Below are positions 25,737-34,050 of a stretch of 64,000 bases of DNA, piece by piece (the first letter of the stretch is position 1; every line of letters begins with the position of its first letter). Both the position numbers and the translations under genes were made by a program. Source of the stretch: Lachnospiraceae bacterium (GTDB lineage: Bacteria; Bacillota; Clostridia; Lachnospirales; Lachnospiraceae); contig JAAWIS010000002.1 of the NCBI GenBank assembly GCA_022796475.1, forward strand, positions 1 to 64,000. Reading direction: 5' to 3'. The notes below the pieces were generated by a model, which saw only the letters and a program-made list of their open reading frames with translations, was not told where the DNA came from and ran no database searches.

Positions 25737-25867
25737 AAATAAGGATACTGGTGTGGGCTTACATCTTGCCTTGCCAGGATTCCATGTTTGCTCCTGCTTT
25801 TCGTACACAGTACTTTTGGCAGGATTGATTCTCCGCTAGAAGCGGGCTGCTTTTGCAGCACCAGTAA

Positions 25868-26204
25868 GGGCTTGTACTGGTTTCGACGGGGATCATGAAG
25901 CTGGTGAAGCTATCCCCATGCGATGGGTTAAATGGCAAACTTAAATACAAACGCTGAAGATAATTTAGCAATCGCTGCCTAGTTGCAGCTGTCAGCCTTA
26001 GCGCACCTACACGCTGAGAACCTGGCATCGATGATGTAGGAAACGACGCGCAGTAAGCTTTGCCTGTGCGGGCGTATGATGAAGCTACTAAAGTTATCAG
26101 GATGTCTGCTTCCGGATAATGGAGGGAATGTAAAATAACAGACTATGATAGTAGAAGAACAGGGGACTGGTTTTCGGACAGGGGTTCGATTCCCCTCAGG
26201 TCCA
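25868..26204 (+). ncRNA. ssrA: Transfer-messenger RNA (tmRNA)
   Basis: tmRNA rescues stalled ribosomes and tags the nascent protein. The 5' end GGGCTTG pairs with 3' CAGGTCC to make the acceptor stem, followed by the tRNA-like GGTTTCGACGGGGATC; the 3' part holds GGGGTTCGATTCCCC, the T-arm. The tag reading frame (25935-25982) codes ANLNTNAEDNLAIAA followed by TAG. CCA is not encoded in full after the discriminator base. Ends are placed from stem pairing and may be off by a few bases. smpB lies upstream. Confidence 0.93.
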
Positions 26205-26261
26205 TCGTAAAAACCTTGTAAACATCAGTGTTTCAGCATGTTTGTAAAATTCAAGGTAATC

Positions 26262-26297
26262 AAAAAGGTAATCAAACGTATGTTTGGTTGCCTTTTT
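26262..26297 (+). terminator. Terminator after ssrA
   Basis: AAAAAGGTAATCAAAC pairs with GTTTGGTTGCCTTTTT around GTAT, with G-U pairs, about 60 bases after the tmRNA 3' end. The plus strand ends in TTTTTAATTTT. Confidence 0.8.
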
Positions 26298-26643
26298 AAT
26301 TTTCATAATGTACCCTCAATTGACAAGAGAGTAGATTCCTGTTGATCAACTCCATTTTTGCAGACAGCTCCTTTCCTTTCCATATTAAAAAGAATGCCGC
26401 ATTATGATATCAAAATCACAGACCATTTCCTCTTAATTCATGATTCCTTGACGCAGGAAACATCGGTTACTATTATAATAGAAGCAATCCATAACAAGAA
26501 TATCCTTTGGTCAATAACGAAATCAATCATGCAGGCTGAATGTTTTGCTGCCTGCTAATTTTTAAAACAATGGCTTTTGATGAGATGAAATCCCATTAAA
26601 TGCCATTGTTTTGCTGTTTCCGGAAAATTTGTTGCAATAACGT
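26298..26643. other. Gene-poor stretch after ssrA
   Basis: No supported gene. It contains the palindrome GTTGATCAAC near 26342 and a hairpin AAAACAATGGC/GCCATTGTTTT at 26564-26612 that looks like a terminator without an obvious gene in front of it. Confidence 0.5.
26564..26612 (+). terminator. Orphan terminator-like hairpin
   Basis: An 11-bp perfect stem, AAAACAATGGC and GCCATTGTTTT, around a 27-base loop. Either strand could use it. No supported ORF lies just before it. Confidence 0.45.
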
Positions 26644-26672
26644 TTGACATCTCTATTATTATATGCTACTAT
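26644..26672 (+). promoter_or_regulatory. Promoter of the 26728 ORF
   Basis: TTGACA (26644-26649), 17-base spacer, TACTAT (26667-26672). The bases downstream (TATTATTAAAATTTT) are closely repeated after the promoter at 27278, pointing to a duplicated regulatory region. Confidence 0.65.
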
Positions 26673-26727
26673 CATTATATTAATTTTTTATTATTAAAAT
26701 TTTTATCACAGAAAGGAAGGTTCAAAT

Positions 26728-27045
26728 ATGCCGACAGCAGGTCCTTGTTTTGTCATTTCACGCGCTGGCTTGTATCCCCTGACCGATAGCGAAATTTTTC
26801 GTGTTCTTCGTTCTCACCCGGGCAGAATTTTTTCCTCATACGAAATCTACCACTACTTTTCGCCTTGGGCACAAAGCCATATTCTGGCTGTTGCGGCGGG
26901 ATATTCAAAAAAATCTCCATATTCTAATCCAGGCTGCTATGTGGGTGCAGTCGCGGCAGAAATGGTTCGCTCCCGCTCTGGAATCCGGCAAACTACTAAA
27001 GTTTGCCCCTATTTGCATCGGCAGTCTGCTGCTTTTTCGATCTAA
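26728..27045 (+). CDS. Short ORF with OmpR-like winged-helix remnant
   Basis: A 105-residue frame with a good promoter and a GGAAGG site 8 bases before its ATG. Residues 17-45, PLTDSEIFRVLRSHPGRIFSSYEIYHYF, resemble the start of a response-regulator winged-helix DNA-binding domain, but the recognition helix and the rest of the domain are missing; the C-terminal half is low in recognisable structure. It may be a decayed regulator or a frame-shifted remnant. Sits in the accessory stretch after ssrA and is followed by a terminator at 27130. Confidence 0.4.
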   Translation: MPTAGPCFVISRAGLYPLTDSEIFRVLRSHPGRIFSSYEIYHYFSPWAQSHILAVAAGYSKKSPYSNPGCYVGAVAAEMVRSRSGIRQTTKVCPYLHRQSAAFSI

Positions 27046-27129
27046 AATTTAAATGCTGTCTGCCTCATATCAGGAGAAATTCTCATACACGTTCTAACCA
27101 TTCAGCGGCATCTCACAAAAGAAACCCAT

Positions 27130-27159
27130 AAAAAACCGCTGGCCCTTGGCGGGTTTTTT
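27130..27159 (+). terminator. Terminator after the 26728 ORF
   Basis: AAAAAACCGC and GCGGGTTTTTT pair around a short loop, with Ts on the plus side and, in reverse, on the minus side. About 85 bases after the ORF stop. Confidence 0.75.
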
Positions 27160-27277
27160 ACGATTCCTGGTATTCTGCCCTTCCCTGCAAGCTACTGCAG
27201 AATTCGTAAATTCCGGTACTTAATTCGTCCAAATACTAAAGAAACAGCACACCGATTAATTTTATTTTTTAAAATCG

Positions 27278-27306
27278 TTGACAAATCTATTTTATTATGT
27301 TACGAT
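27278..27306 (+). promoter_or_regulatory. Promoter of the paralogous small-protein pair
   Basis: TTGACA (27278-27283), 17-base spacer, TACGAT (27301-27306). Spacer and downstream bases match the promoter at 26644 at most positions, including ATTAAAATTTT. Confidence 0.7.
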
Positions 27307-27358
27307 ATTTTTTAATATTAAAATTTTCATTCTATATTAAAACAAAGGAGGACATCAT

Positions 27359-27700
27359 ATGCATCCAACATTGAGCGATTTTCAGGTAAGATTTCCAGAT
27401 AAACGGTATTCTTTCATTCTGAACATCCCCTGTTTTAACTTTCTCACAGATCCGCAGATTATTTCTCATATGCTTTTCAACACCTTTAATGGCAACCCTG
27501 CTCTGGATGATGGTCTTGCCGAGCTCCTCATGCGCCGTTTTAAAAACTGCCCCGTTTTCCCCTTGGATGACGCCTCCAACCGGACCTGTGTGGGCAAGAT
27601 GGTTCGCTACATTCTTGACATTTACGGCTTTTCGCCAGTATCAGTCGGCAAAATTAAAGGCAGCAAATGCGAATTTAAACGCTCTGCTGTCTACCAATAA
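27359..27700 (+). CDS. Unknown small protein, paralogue 1
   Basis: A 113-residue protein with an AAAGGAGG site just upstream. It starts MHPTLSDFQVRFP and ends with NRTCVGKMVRYILDIYGF, then CEFKRSAVYQ. The next gene's product shares this frame: [LF]-x-x-F-x-x-x-F-P at the start, N-x(3,6)-VG-[KR]-M-[VI]-x5-L-x(2-4)-G-[FY] in the middle, and C-x-F-x(3)-[AG]-[SV]-V-[YF]-Q at the end. No membrane segment, no signal peptide, no catalytic motif that I recognise. It lies in the accessory stretch behind ssrA. Confidence 0.65.
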   Translation: MHPTLSDFQVRFPDKRYSFILNIPCFNFLTDPQIISHMLFNTFNGNPALDDGLAELLMRRFKNCPVFPLDDASNRTCVGKMVRYILDIYGFSPVSVGKIKGSKCEFKRSAVYQ

Positions 27701-27733
27701 CGCTCTGCTTCTGCTGCGAAAGGAGATAAAGTT

Positions 27734-28147
27734 TTGCTTACGTTTGATGAATTTGTAAAAAGCTTCCCAACCAACGCCTGTGTGAAAGACAGCCGGACAG
27801 CAAAAGCCATTTACGAACAGATTATTTGCTCCGATGAAATTCGCATCCTAATGGCTGAACTGTCGGATCAAAACCGTCCTGCTATCCTGGCCTGCGGCAA
27901 AAAAATCGAAACCTTCTATCTTGAAACTCAAAATTGCGACATGGATTTGACAAATCACATGGTAAAGTCTTCTGTAGGAAGAATGATATCCGAATCCTTA
28001 AAGCCGTTAGGCTATACCAAAAAGCGCCAAACGCCCTTGCCAAAACAGTGCGAATGCCAATTCTTCACATCCGGATCTGTTTTTCAAAAGACTTTAAATG
28101 GGACTCAAAGGATTATAAAGAAGATAGTAGATCAAAACTTTGCTTGA
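27734..28147 (+). CDS. Unknown small protein, paralogue 2
   Basis: A 137-residue protein starting at TTG (27734) with an AAAGGAGAT site; 33 bases after the first paralogue, so same operon. It begins MLTFDEFVKSFP and carries NHMVKSSVGRMISESLKPLGY and CECQFFTSGSVFQK, aligned end to end with paralogue 1, plus a 16-residue basic tail. Soluble, with six cysteines. I do not recognise the family. Function not assigned; the duplicated pair in a gene-poor island suggests accessory rather than core function. Confidence 0.65.
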   Translation: MLTFDEFVKSFPTNACVKDSRTAKAIYEQIICSDEIRILMAELSDQNRPAILACGKKIETFYLETQNCDMDLTNHMVKSSVGRMISESLKPLGYTKKRQTPLPKQCECQFFTSGSVFQKTLNGTQRIIKKIVDQNFA

Positions 28148-28278
28148 ATGAAATCATAATTTGAAGGAATGCTGCAGAACACTAGGATATCCGTCATTAT
28201 TTTGCAGCACTGCTAAAATATTAAAAAGTACATGCAAAGCCTTCCCTTTCATCTTCCATGAAAGAGCAGGCAAAAAAC

Positions 28279-28325
28279 TACCCTCAGTGAACAAAGGGAT
28301 ACACGCCCCTTGTCCGCTGAGGGTA
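28279..28325 (-). terminator. Terminator of purC-purB
   Basis: TACCCTCAG and CTGAGGGTA with inner ACAA/TTGT and GGG/CCC pairing. On the minus strand it is followed by GTTTTTTG. It lies 43 bases after the purB stop. Confidence 0.85.
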
Positions 28326-28367
28326 TCTGCTGTATATTACAAAATTTGTATACACGGCTGCTTTTTC

Positions 28368-29798
28368 TTACACGGTAATCTCAGCCTGCATTCCTAAAAG
28401 CTCCCGGTTCTCTTCCAAAATGGGACGGACTGTTTCTTCCAAAAATTCTTCCACTTGCTGCGGTGCACGTCCCACATACCGTTTCCCGTCCATTGCCTCT
28501 TTCAGTTTATCTAAACTTAAGTTAAATGCAGGATCTGCAGCTATCAGCTCCAGAAGATTATTGTCGCCGCCGTTTACCTTTACATTTTTGCCAGCTTCCA
28601 TAGACAAGGTGCGGATTTTCTCATGAAGCTCCTGGCGGTCGCCGCCTGCCTTTACAGCATCCATCATAATATTTTCCGTAGCCATAAAGGGAAGCTCTGC
28701 CATCAGGTGCTTTTCAATTACCTTAGGATACACTACCAGGCCATCCACCACATTTAAGTACAGATCTAGTATGCCGTCAACTGCCAAAAATCCTTCCGGT
28801 ATAGACAGACGCTTATTGGCAGAATCATCTAAGGTGCGCTCAAACCACTGTGTAGAAGCTACCAGCATGGGATTCATCACATCAGCCATAACATAATTGG
28901 ACAAGGATGCAATCCGTTCGCTTCGCATGGGATTCCGCTTATAGGCCATAGCGGATGAACCAATCTGATTCTTCTCAAAGGGCTCCTCCACTTCTTTTAA
29001 GTGCTGAAGCAGCCGGATATCGTTAGAAAACTTATGGGCGCTCTGAGCAATCCCTGCCAGTACGGAAAGGACACGGCTGTCAATCTTTCTGGAATAGGTC
29101 TGGCCGGATACGGGATAACAGCCGGAAAATCCCATCTTTTCTGCTATCCTTTCATCAGCCCTGCGGCATTTTTCATGATCCCCGTCAAACAGCTCCAAAA
29201 AGCTGGCCTGGGTTCCGGTGGTTCCTTTAGAGCCAAGTAATTTCATGGAACCTAAAACATGCTCTAAATCTTCTAAATCCAGGATTAAATCCATCAGCCA
29301 AAGGGTTGCCCGCTTTCCTACAGTGGTAGGCTGGGCCGGCTGGAAATGGGTAAAGGCCAGTGTGGGCAGCTCCTTATTCCCATGGGCAAACTCAGCCAGT
29401 TTTGCCATTACATTTAACAGTTTTTTTCTTACCAGGCCAAGAGCCTCTGTCATTATAATAAGATCGGTATTATCCCCTACATAACAGGAAGTTGCGCCTA
29501 GGTGGATAATCCCCTTTGCCTTTGGACACTGCACCCCATAAGCGTATACGTGGGACATCACGTCATGGCGGACCAAACGTTCCCGTTCTTTGGCCACTTC
29601 ATAATTAATATCTTCCTGATGTGCTTTCAATTCCTCAATCTGCTCATCTGTAATGGGAAGCCCCAGCTCCTGCTCCGTTTCTGCCAGCGCAATCCACAGC
29701 TTCCTCCAGGTTTTAAATTTTTTATCCGGTGAAAAAATATACTGCATTTCACGGCTTGCATACCGCTCAGAAAGAGGGCTTACATATCTGTCATTCAT
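28368..29798 (-). CDS. purB: Adenylosuccinate lyase
   Basis: PurB splits SAICAR to AICAR and adenylosuccinate to AMP, releasing fumarate, in purine synthesis. The 476-residue protein carries the fumarase/aspartase superfamily signature SSAMAYKRNPMRSERI, THFQPAQPTTVGKR, LGATSCYVGDN and GSKGTTGTQASF, all active-site loops. The start is set at MNDRYVSPLSERY, which fits the family; the ribosome site AAAGGAG is about 13 bases away, a little far. purC, whose product makes the substrate of the first reaction, lies 84 bases upstream on the same strand; the pair is likely one operon. Confidence 0.96.
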   Translation of the reverse strand: MNDRYVSPLSERYASREMQYIFSPDKKFKTWRKLWIALAETEQELGLPITDEQIEELKAHQEDINYEVAKERERLVRHDVMSHVYAYGVQCPKAKGIIHLGATSCYVGDNTDLIIMTEALGLVRKKLLNVMAKLAEFAHGNKELPTLAFTHFQPAQPTTVGKRATLWLMDLILDLEDLEHVLGSMKLLGSKGTTGTQASFLELFDGDHEKCRRADERIAEKMGFSGCYPVSGQTYSRKIDSRVLSVLAGIAQSAHKFSNDIRLLQHLKEVEEPFEKNQIGSSAMAYKRNPMRSERIASLSNYVMADVMNPMLVASTQWFERTLDDSANKRLSIPEGFLAVDGILDLYLNVVDGLVVYPKVIEKHLMAELPFMATENIMMDAVKAGGDRQELHEKIRTLSMEAGKNVKVNGGDNNLLELIAADPAFNLSLDKLKEAMDGKRYVGRAPQQVEEFLEETVRPILEENRELLGMQAEITV

Positions 29799-29882
29799 GG
29801 GTAATCTGATTCTCCTTTTCTTATGGTTTCCCTTCTGTTCCCAATGATTTTTCAAAATCGCCCAAAACGCTTACGATTACGT

Positions 29883-30593
29883 CTACGATTCAATGCCAAG
29901 ACGCTTGAATACCTCTTGATAAGCATCTTCAACATTTCCAAGGTCACGGCGGAACCGATCCTTGTCCAGCTTTTCATGGGTATCCTTATCCCACAAGCGG
30001 CAGGTATCAGGAGAAACTTCATCAGCAAGGATAATCTTTCCATGATACCGTCCGAACTCAATCTTAAAATCAATCAGCTCGATATTAAGGGAAGCAAAGT
30101 ATTCCTGCATCACCTCATTTACCAGAAAAGCATATTTTGTAATGGCTTCAATCTCTTCTTCCGTAGCCAAATCCAAAGCCAGCGCATAGTACTGGTTGAT
30201 AAAGGGATCTCCCAGATCATCATTTTTATAGCTGAATTCCAAGGTTGGACGGCTGAACTTTACCCCTTCTTCCATTCCCATCTTCTTAGCAAAGCTTCCT
30301 GCTGAAAAATTGCGGACAATTACTTCCAGCGGAACAATTTCCACCTTTTTCACAGCAGTTTCCCTGTCATTTAGCTCCTCAATCAAATGGGTTGGAACCC
30401 CTTTTTCCTCCAGCTTTTTAAAGATATAGTTTGTCATGCGGTTATTAATCGCACCTTTTCCTACGATAGTTCCTTTCTTAAGTCCGTTAAATGCAGTGGC
30501 GTCATCCTTATAAGAAACGATTAAAACATCCTGGTCTTTGGTGGTAAAAACCTTTTTTGCCTTTCCCTCGTACAGCAATTCTTTCTTTTCCAT
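29883..30593 (-). CDS. purC: SAICAR synthetase
   Basis: Phosphoribosylaminoimidazole-succinocarboxamide synthase joins aspartate to CAIR using ATP. At 236 residues it is the short bacterial type. Motifs seen: [11 protein letters not shown] (nucleotide loop), [34 protein letters not shown], and [23 protein letters not shown] with its metal and ATP residues. The gene stands just before purB. The next upstream gene is 130 bases away, with an AT-rich gap that could hold the promoter. Confidence 0.96.
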   Translation of the reverse strand: MEKKELLYEGKAKKVFTTKDQDVLIVSYKDDATAFNGLKKGTIVGKGAINNRMTNYIFKKLEEKGVPTHLIEELNDRETAVKKVEIVPLEVIVRNFSAGSFAKKMGMEEGVKFSRPTLEFSYKNDDLGDPFINQYYALALDLATEEEIEAITKYAFLVNEVMQEYFASLNIELIDFKIEFGRYHGKIILADEVSPDTCRLWDKDTHEKLDKDRFRRDLGNVEDAYQEVFKRLGIES

Positions 30594-30722
30594 GGTATTC
30601 CTTATCCTTTCTTCTTGGAGATTTATAAGTTATTGATATAAAAGAACACTATTTCAGTAAAAATTATAATACAAAGAAAAGTCAAATACAATAGCTCTTC
30701 CGGAATTTATCTATTAATTTAT

Positions 30723-31199
30723 TTAATGAATGTTTCCATCCTCTTCCACATCTTCTTCCCGTATGATCTGTTCCTTTTCCCGAAATACGGTAATCTGCCC
30801 TTCCTGAAACCGGATATGAATTCCAAAAAATTCCTGCTCCCAGCTATCTTCCCTTAAACTGCCGGCTGAAACCTCCTGTTTTCTCCTGCTTTGTTCCCAA
30901 TCAAAAACTATGGGATCCAGATTTGCTTCTGTTTCAAACACTTGCTTTTTTCCGGTATACAAGACAATACAGCCGCTTCCCGCTACTGTCATCACCCCCA
31001 AAATAAGCCAAATAATAACTCCTGCCCCTTTCGATAACGGTTCTTTTTGATAACGTGCTGACTTTAAACAGCGAAAATACTGAAAAAACCATATCCCTTT
31101 TGCTCGTTTCGCTTTCCGGATAAACCTTCTCCGTCTTTTTTCCTCAGCTGTTTTTAAAGCTGTCCCGTAAGGAGCCGTGAACGCTCTTTGTTCTGCCAT
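30723..31199 (-). CDS. Uncharacterised single-pass membrane protein
   Basis: A 158-residue protein of no family I recognise. A very basic N-terminal stretch (EEKRRRRFIRKAKRAKG) precedes one membrane helix, GAGVIIWLILGVMTVAGSGCIVL, around residues 58-80, and an acidic outer tail ends in EEDVEEDGNIH. By charge the N-terminus stays inside. An AAGGCGG site precedes the ATG. It is followed by purC on the same strand with a 130-base gap, so it may be separate. Confidence 0.65.
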   Translation of the reverse strand: MAEQRAFTAPYGTALKTAEEKRRRRFIRKAKRAKGIWFFQYFRCLKSARYQKEPLSKGAGVIIWLILGVMTVAGSGCIVLYTGKKQVFETEANLDPIVFDWEQSRRKQEVSAGSLREDSWEQEFFGIHIRFQEGQITVFREKEQIIREEDVEEDGNIH

Positions 31200-31445
31200 A
31201 TAATCCGCCTTTTCCTCTCATATTCCACGTATCCGTCAGTTTGATTTACATATTTTTCCATATTATTATAGCAAATTCTTGCTTTTCCTGCAAGAAAAAA
31301 AGAAGATACCGGGTTAACGATACCTTCTTTCTATCAATGAGCGGGGAATGGTCCATCCTCATATTTCATTTCATACAACTATTTTCTATTTCATTTATAC
31401 AACTATTTTATTTCACCCAATGATTTCCTGCTGCTTTCCAGTCTG

Positions 31446-31811
31446 TTACCTTCCGGAATTTTCGCTGCCAGCAGAAGAATTTGCAGCTCCAGGGCCTTCA
31501 TAATTCTTATTTTCTGCATCATTGGTCAAATCATCCACTCCGTCTTCTACATCTCGGATCAAATCATCGATCACTCCTGTTTCCCCTTCTGTACTTCCGG
31601 TACTTCCGGCTCCGGGATTTTCGTCATTATCTGTGTCGCTGTCTGCAGAAGAATTTCGGTTTCCTCCGGAAGTTTCTGAGGACGTAGTGCTGTTGGTTGT
31701 GCTCTGGCTGGTAGCATTCTGGTCATCAGAATTTCTGTCAGAACAGCCGGCTGCCCACAGGGCAAATGTTGCCGCAGTCAGGCAGACCATCAAATATTTC
31801 GCTTTTTTCAT
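31446..31811 (-). CDS. Small Ser/Thr/Asp-rich lipoprotein
   Basis: A 121-residue exported protein. The signal peptide MKKAKYLMVCLTAATFALWAAGC ends in an AAGC lipobox-like site, so C23 or so would carry lipid. The mature part is disordered and rich in Ser, Thr, Asn, Asp and Gly, with one acidic helix, VIDDLIRDVEDGVDDLTND. The start at 31811 has AGGAG 9 bases upstream; an ATG three codons earlier lies too close to it. Related lipoproteins are common in Lachnospiraceae; role unknown. Confidence 0.72.
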   Translation of the reverse strand: MKKAKYLMVCLTAATFALWAAGCSDRNSDDQNATSQSTTNSTTSSETSGGNRNSSADSDTDNDENPGAGSTGSTEGETGVIDDLIRDVEDGVDDLTNDAENKNYEGPGAANSSAGSENSGR

Positions 31812-31897
31812 AATTTCCATCTCCTTTCATACGATTTGCCTGGCAGCTATTCTGCCGGCAGATTTTAAAAATCAGGCAAAACTGCTGCTATGGCAAC

Positions 31898-32079
31898 TAA
31901 AGCGTGTCAAAATATTCATTCCCCCTATCAGCACGCCTCACTTTGCCATATATTTGCCCCAAATTCACTTAACGCAGCTTGCTGCCGCCTGTTCATTTGA
32001 ACCAAATCTCCCAAATCCTGCCCTTTGGGTACAAAGTGTGGCTTGCTTTTGGTAAAAAACGATATTCAGACACGCTTTA
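31898..32079 (-). repeat. MITE-like intergenic element, copy C (intact ends)
   Basis: The best preserved copy: terminal inverted repeats TAAAGCGTGTC (31898-31908) and GACACGCTTTA (32069-32079), perfect over 11 bases and similar over about 19. In the reverse orientation its body aligns with copy B: GTACCCAAA, then AGATTTGGTTCAAATGAAC, GTGAATTTGGGGCAAAT and GGAATGAATAT. No ORF. It fills the gap between dapB and the lipoprotein gene. Confidence 0.65.
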
Positions 32080-32118
32080 TTATATACAGAAGACTAAAAT
32101 TTATAAGCAAATTTCATT

Positions 32119-32877
32119 TTATGAGTTAATTACATCTGCCATGGTATAAAGACCAGGTGCTTTTCCTGCCAAAAATTTGGCAGCTTCCACAGCGCCTTTT
32201 GCAAAAATTGCTTTTGAATATGCTGTGTGGCTAAACGTTACCACTTCATCCTTTCCAGCAAAAATCACATCATGCTCTCCTACGATGGAACCGCCCCGGA
32301 CTGCACTGATTCCAATTTCCTTTGAATCCCGCTTTTCTCTCTTTGTGGTTCTGTCATAAACATAATGGCAGGAGCCTTCTAAAGCATGATTTACAGAATC
32401 TGCCAAAGCCAGAGCCGTACCGCTGGGAGAATCCATTTTCTGATTATGATGCTTTTCCACAATCTCCACATCAAAACCGGCTGCTGCCAGCGTTTTTGCG
32501 GCCTCCGCCACCAGCTTTAATAATGTGTTGACTCCTAAGGACATATTGGCAGAACGCAGCAGCGCCGCTGACTGAGCTGTTTCCTCCGCCTTTTTAAGCT
32601 GCTCCTCACTCAGCCCTGTGGTGCACAGCACCAAGGGGATTTTCTTCTCTCTGCAAAAATCCAAAAGCCCGTCTGCTGCACTGGCTGAAGCAAAATCGAT
32701 TATCACATCTGCCTCTTCCTTTACTTCCATTAAAGAAGCGTATACCGGAAAATCCTGTTTCTGCCGGGCATTTAAATCCACCCCGGCTGCAATCTTAATT
32801 TCCGGATCCTGACCGGCAATTTGAACAATCACCTGTCCCATGGCTCCATTGCAGCCATGCAATATCAGTCTGGTCAT
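32119..32877 (-). CDS. dapB: 4-hydroxy-tetrahydrodipicolinate reductase
   Basis: DapB reduces the DapA product with NAD(P)H on the way to diaminopimelate and lysine. The 252-residue protein has the Rossmann motif GCNGAMGQ near its start, DVIIDFASASA, the CTTGLS loop, the catalytic stretch EKHHNQKMDSPSGTALAL and a late SAVRGGSIVGEH. It follows dapA by 12 bases, so both come under the lysine riboswitch upstream of dapA. Diaminopimelate is also needed for the cell wall. Confidence 0.97.
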   Translation of the reverse strand: MTRLILHGCNGAMGQVIVQIAGQDPEIKIAAGVDLNARQKQDFPVYASLMEVKEEADVIIDFASASAADGLLDFCREKKIPLVLCTTGLSEEQLKKAEETAQSAALLRSANMSLGVNTLLKLVAEAAKTLAAAGFDVEIVEKHHNQKMDSPSGTALALADSVNHALEGSCHYVYDRTTKREKRDSKEIGISAVRGGSIVGEHDVIFAGKDEVVTFSHTAYSKAIFAKGAVEAAKFLAGKAPGLYTMADVINS

Positions 32878-32889
32878 TGGGCCGCCTCC

Positions 32890-33774
32890 TTATCCTAGCT
32901 GGTATGCTTCCATCGCATTTTTCAGAAGTTTCTGGTTTTCAGGTTCCATTTCTGTAAGCGGCATCCGCAAAGGCCCTACTTCTTTGCCCATAATGTTCAT
33001 AGCAGCTTTCACCGGAATGGGATTCACCTCCCGGAACAGCTCGTTAATCAAAGGAATTGCCTGTATCTGCAGTTCCATGCTCCTCTTTACATCTCCTTCA
33101 AAATAAGAGGCACAGATATCATGTACCTTCCCGGGCGCAATATTAGATAAAACGGAAATTACACCTTTTCCGCCTAAAGAAAGAAGGGGTACAATCTGGT
33201 CGTCATTGCCAGAGTACACATCCACACAGCCCTCTGCCAGATTCATCAAGGTTGCAATTGCAGAAAAATTGCTGCTGGCTTCCTTTACACCTACAATATT
33301 TTCTACATTCCGGCAAAGTTCTACAATGGTCTGAGGCTGAATAGTTACTCCTGTGCGTCCCGGAATGTTGTATAAGATGACCGGAATCGAAATAGCATTG
33401 GCAATGGCCGTAAAGTGGGCAGCCAGGCCCTTCTGGGTAGCCTTATTATAGTAAGGAGATACTACCAGTACACCATCTGCACCTGCTTTTTCTGCCTCCC
33501 GGGATAAATAAATGGCAGTTTCTGTACAGTTGGATCCGGTTCCGGCAATTACCGGTATCCGACCGGCTACTGTCTTGCAGGTATGACGGATCACATCCAG
33601 ATGCTCTTCATGGGTCAGGGTAGATGCCTCCCCAGTTGTGCCGCATGCAATGATGGCATCTGTGCCGCCTGCAATCTGTTCTTCTAATATTTCTTCCAGC
33701 TTTTCGTAATTCACTTCCCCATTTGGTTTCATCGGGGTAACCAACGCCACGCCTGCACCTTCAAATACTGACAT
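32890..33774 (-). CDS. dapA: 4-hydroxy-tetrahydrodipicolinate synthase
   Basis: DapA condenses pyruvate with aspartate semialdehyde, the first step of the lysine branch. The 294-residue TIM barrel has ACGTTGEASTLTHEEH, the catalytic tyrosine Y135 in ILYNIPGRTG and the Schiff-base lysine K164 in VGVKEASSN. The ribosome site GGAGG sits right behind the U-tract of a terminator that follows a lysine riboswitch, so lysine should shut off transcription before the gene. dapB follows directly. Confidence 0.97.
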   Translation of the reverse strand: MSVFEGAGVALVTPMKPNGEVNYEKLEEILEEQIAGGTDAIIACGTTGEASTLTHEEHLDVIRHTCKTVAGRIPVIAGTGSNCTETAIYLSREAEKAGADGVLVVSPYYNKATQKGLAAHFTAIANAISIPVILYNIPGRTGVTIQPQTIVELCRNVENIVGVKEASSNFSAIATLMNLAEGCVDVYSGNDDQIVPLLSLGGKGVISVLSNIAPGKVHDICASYFEGDVKRSMELQIQAIPLINELFREVNPIPVKAAMNIMGKEVGPLRMPLTEMEPENQKLLKNAMEAYQLG

Positions 33775-33795
33775 ATTTTTTCCTCCTTAAAAAAT

Positions 33796-33818
33796 AGGGC
33801 TGACAAATTGTCAGCCCT
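33796..33818 (-). terminator. Riboswitch-controlled terminator before dapA
   Basis: AGGGCTGACA and TGTCAGCCCT form a perfect stem; on the minus strand ATTTTTTAAGGAGG follows, so the U-tract touches the dapA ribosome site. It is the expression platform of the lysine riboswitch. Confidence 0.85.
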
Positions 33819-33846
33819 TAAAGTTTGAATCTCTTTTCTCTTCTTT

Positions 33847-34010
33847 AAGTAGCTCCCCATCTTGCCAGATGACAGTCATATAGTTCTTTGCCATATGCCC
33901 AGGTAAGAAAATCCGGCCTTTTCCTGCCTTCGGCGCTTTTTCCTTTCCACTGCCATCCCCTGTGCCCGTCACATCCGGCAGCATACTCATAATCAGCGCA
34001 ACCTCTACTT
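33847..34010 (-). promoter_or_regulatory. Lysine riboswitch (L box)
   Basis: Minus-strand leader of dapA. The P1 stem is AAGTAG/CTACTT at the two ends. Between them, in order, are the L-box conserved pieces AGGTTGCG, GAGTATGCTGCCGGATG, AGGGGATGGCAGTGG, GCGCCGAAG, CCTGGGC, ACTGTCATCTGG and GGGGAGCTACTT. A terminator hairpin follows. Lysine binding would favour termination. Confidence 0.88.
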
Positions 34011-34050
34011 TTCCGTATTCATTTACAGCTTTGCTGTTCCTTATATAGTA

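Noticed and set aside
26358..26558. 66-residue plus-strand ORF after ssrA
   Set aside because: No ribosome site or promoter, no recognisable family; although a hairpin follows, support is too weak.
26205..28367. Complete prophage or integrative element at ssrA
   Set aside because: No integrase, no duplicate of the tmRNA 3' end and no phage or conjugation gene is visible in the window; only a remnant is possible.
29823..30305. 160-residue plus-strand ORF
   Set aside because: Antisense to purC, which is certain.
31522..32055. 177-residue plus-strand ORF
   Set aside because: Antisense to the lipoprotein gene and continues through repeat copy C; no ribosome site.
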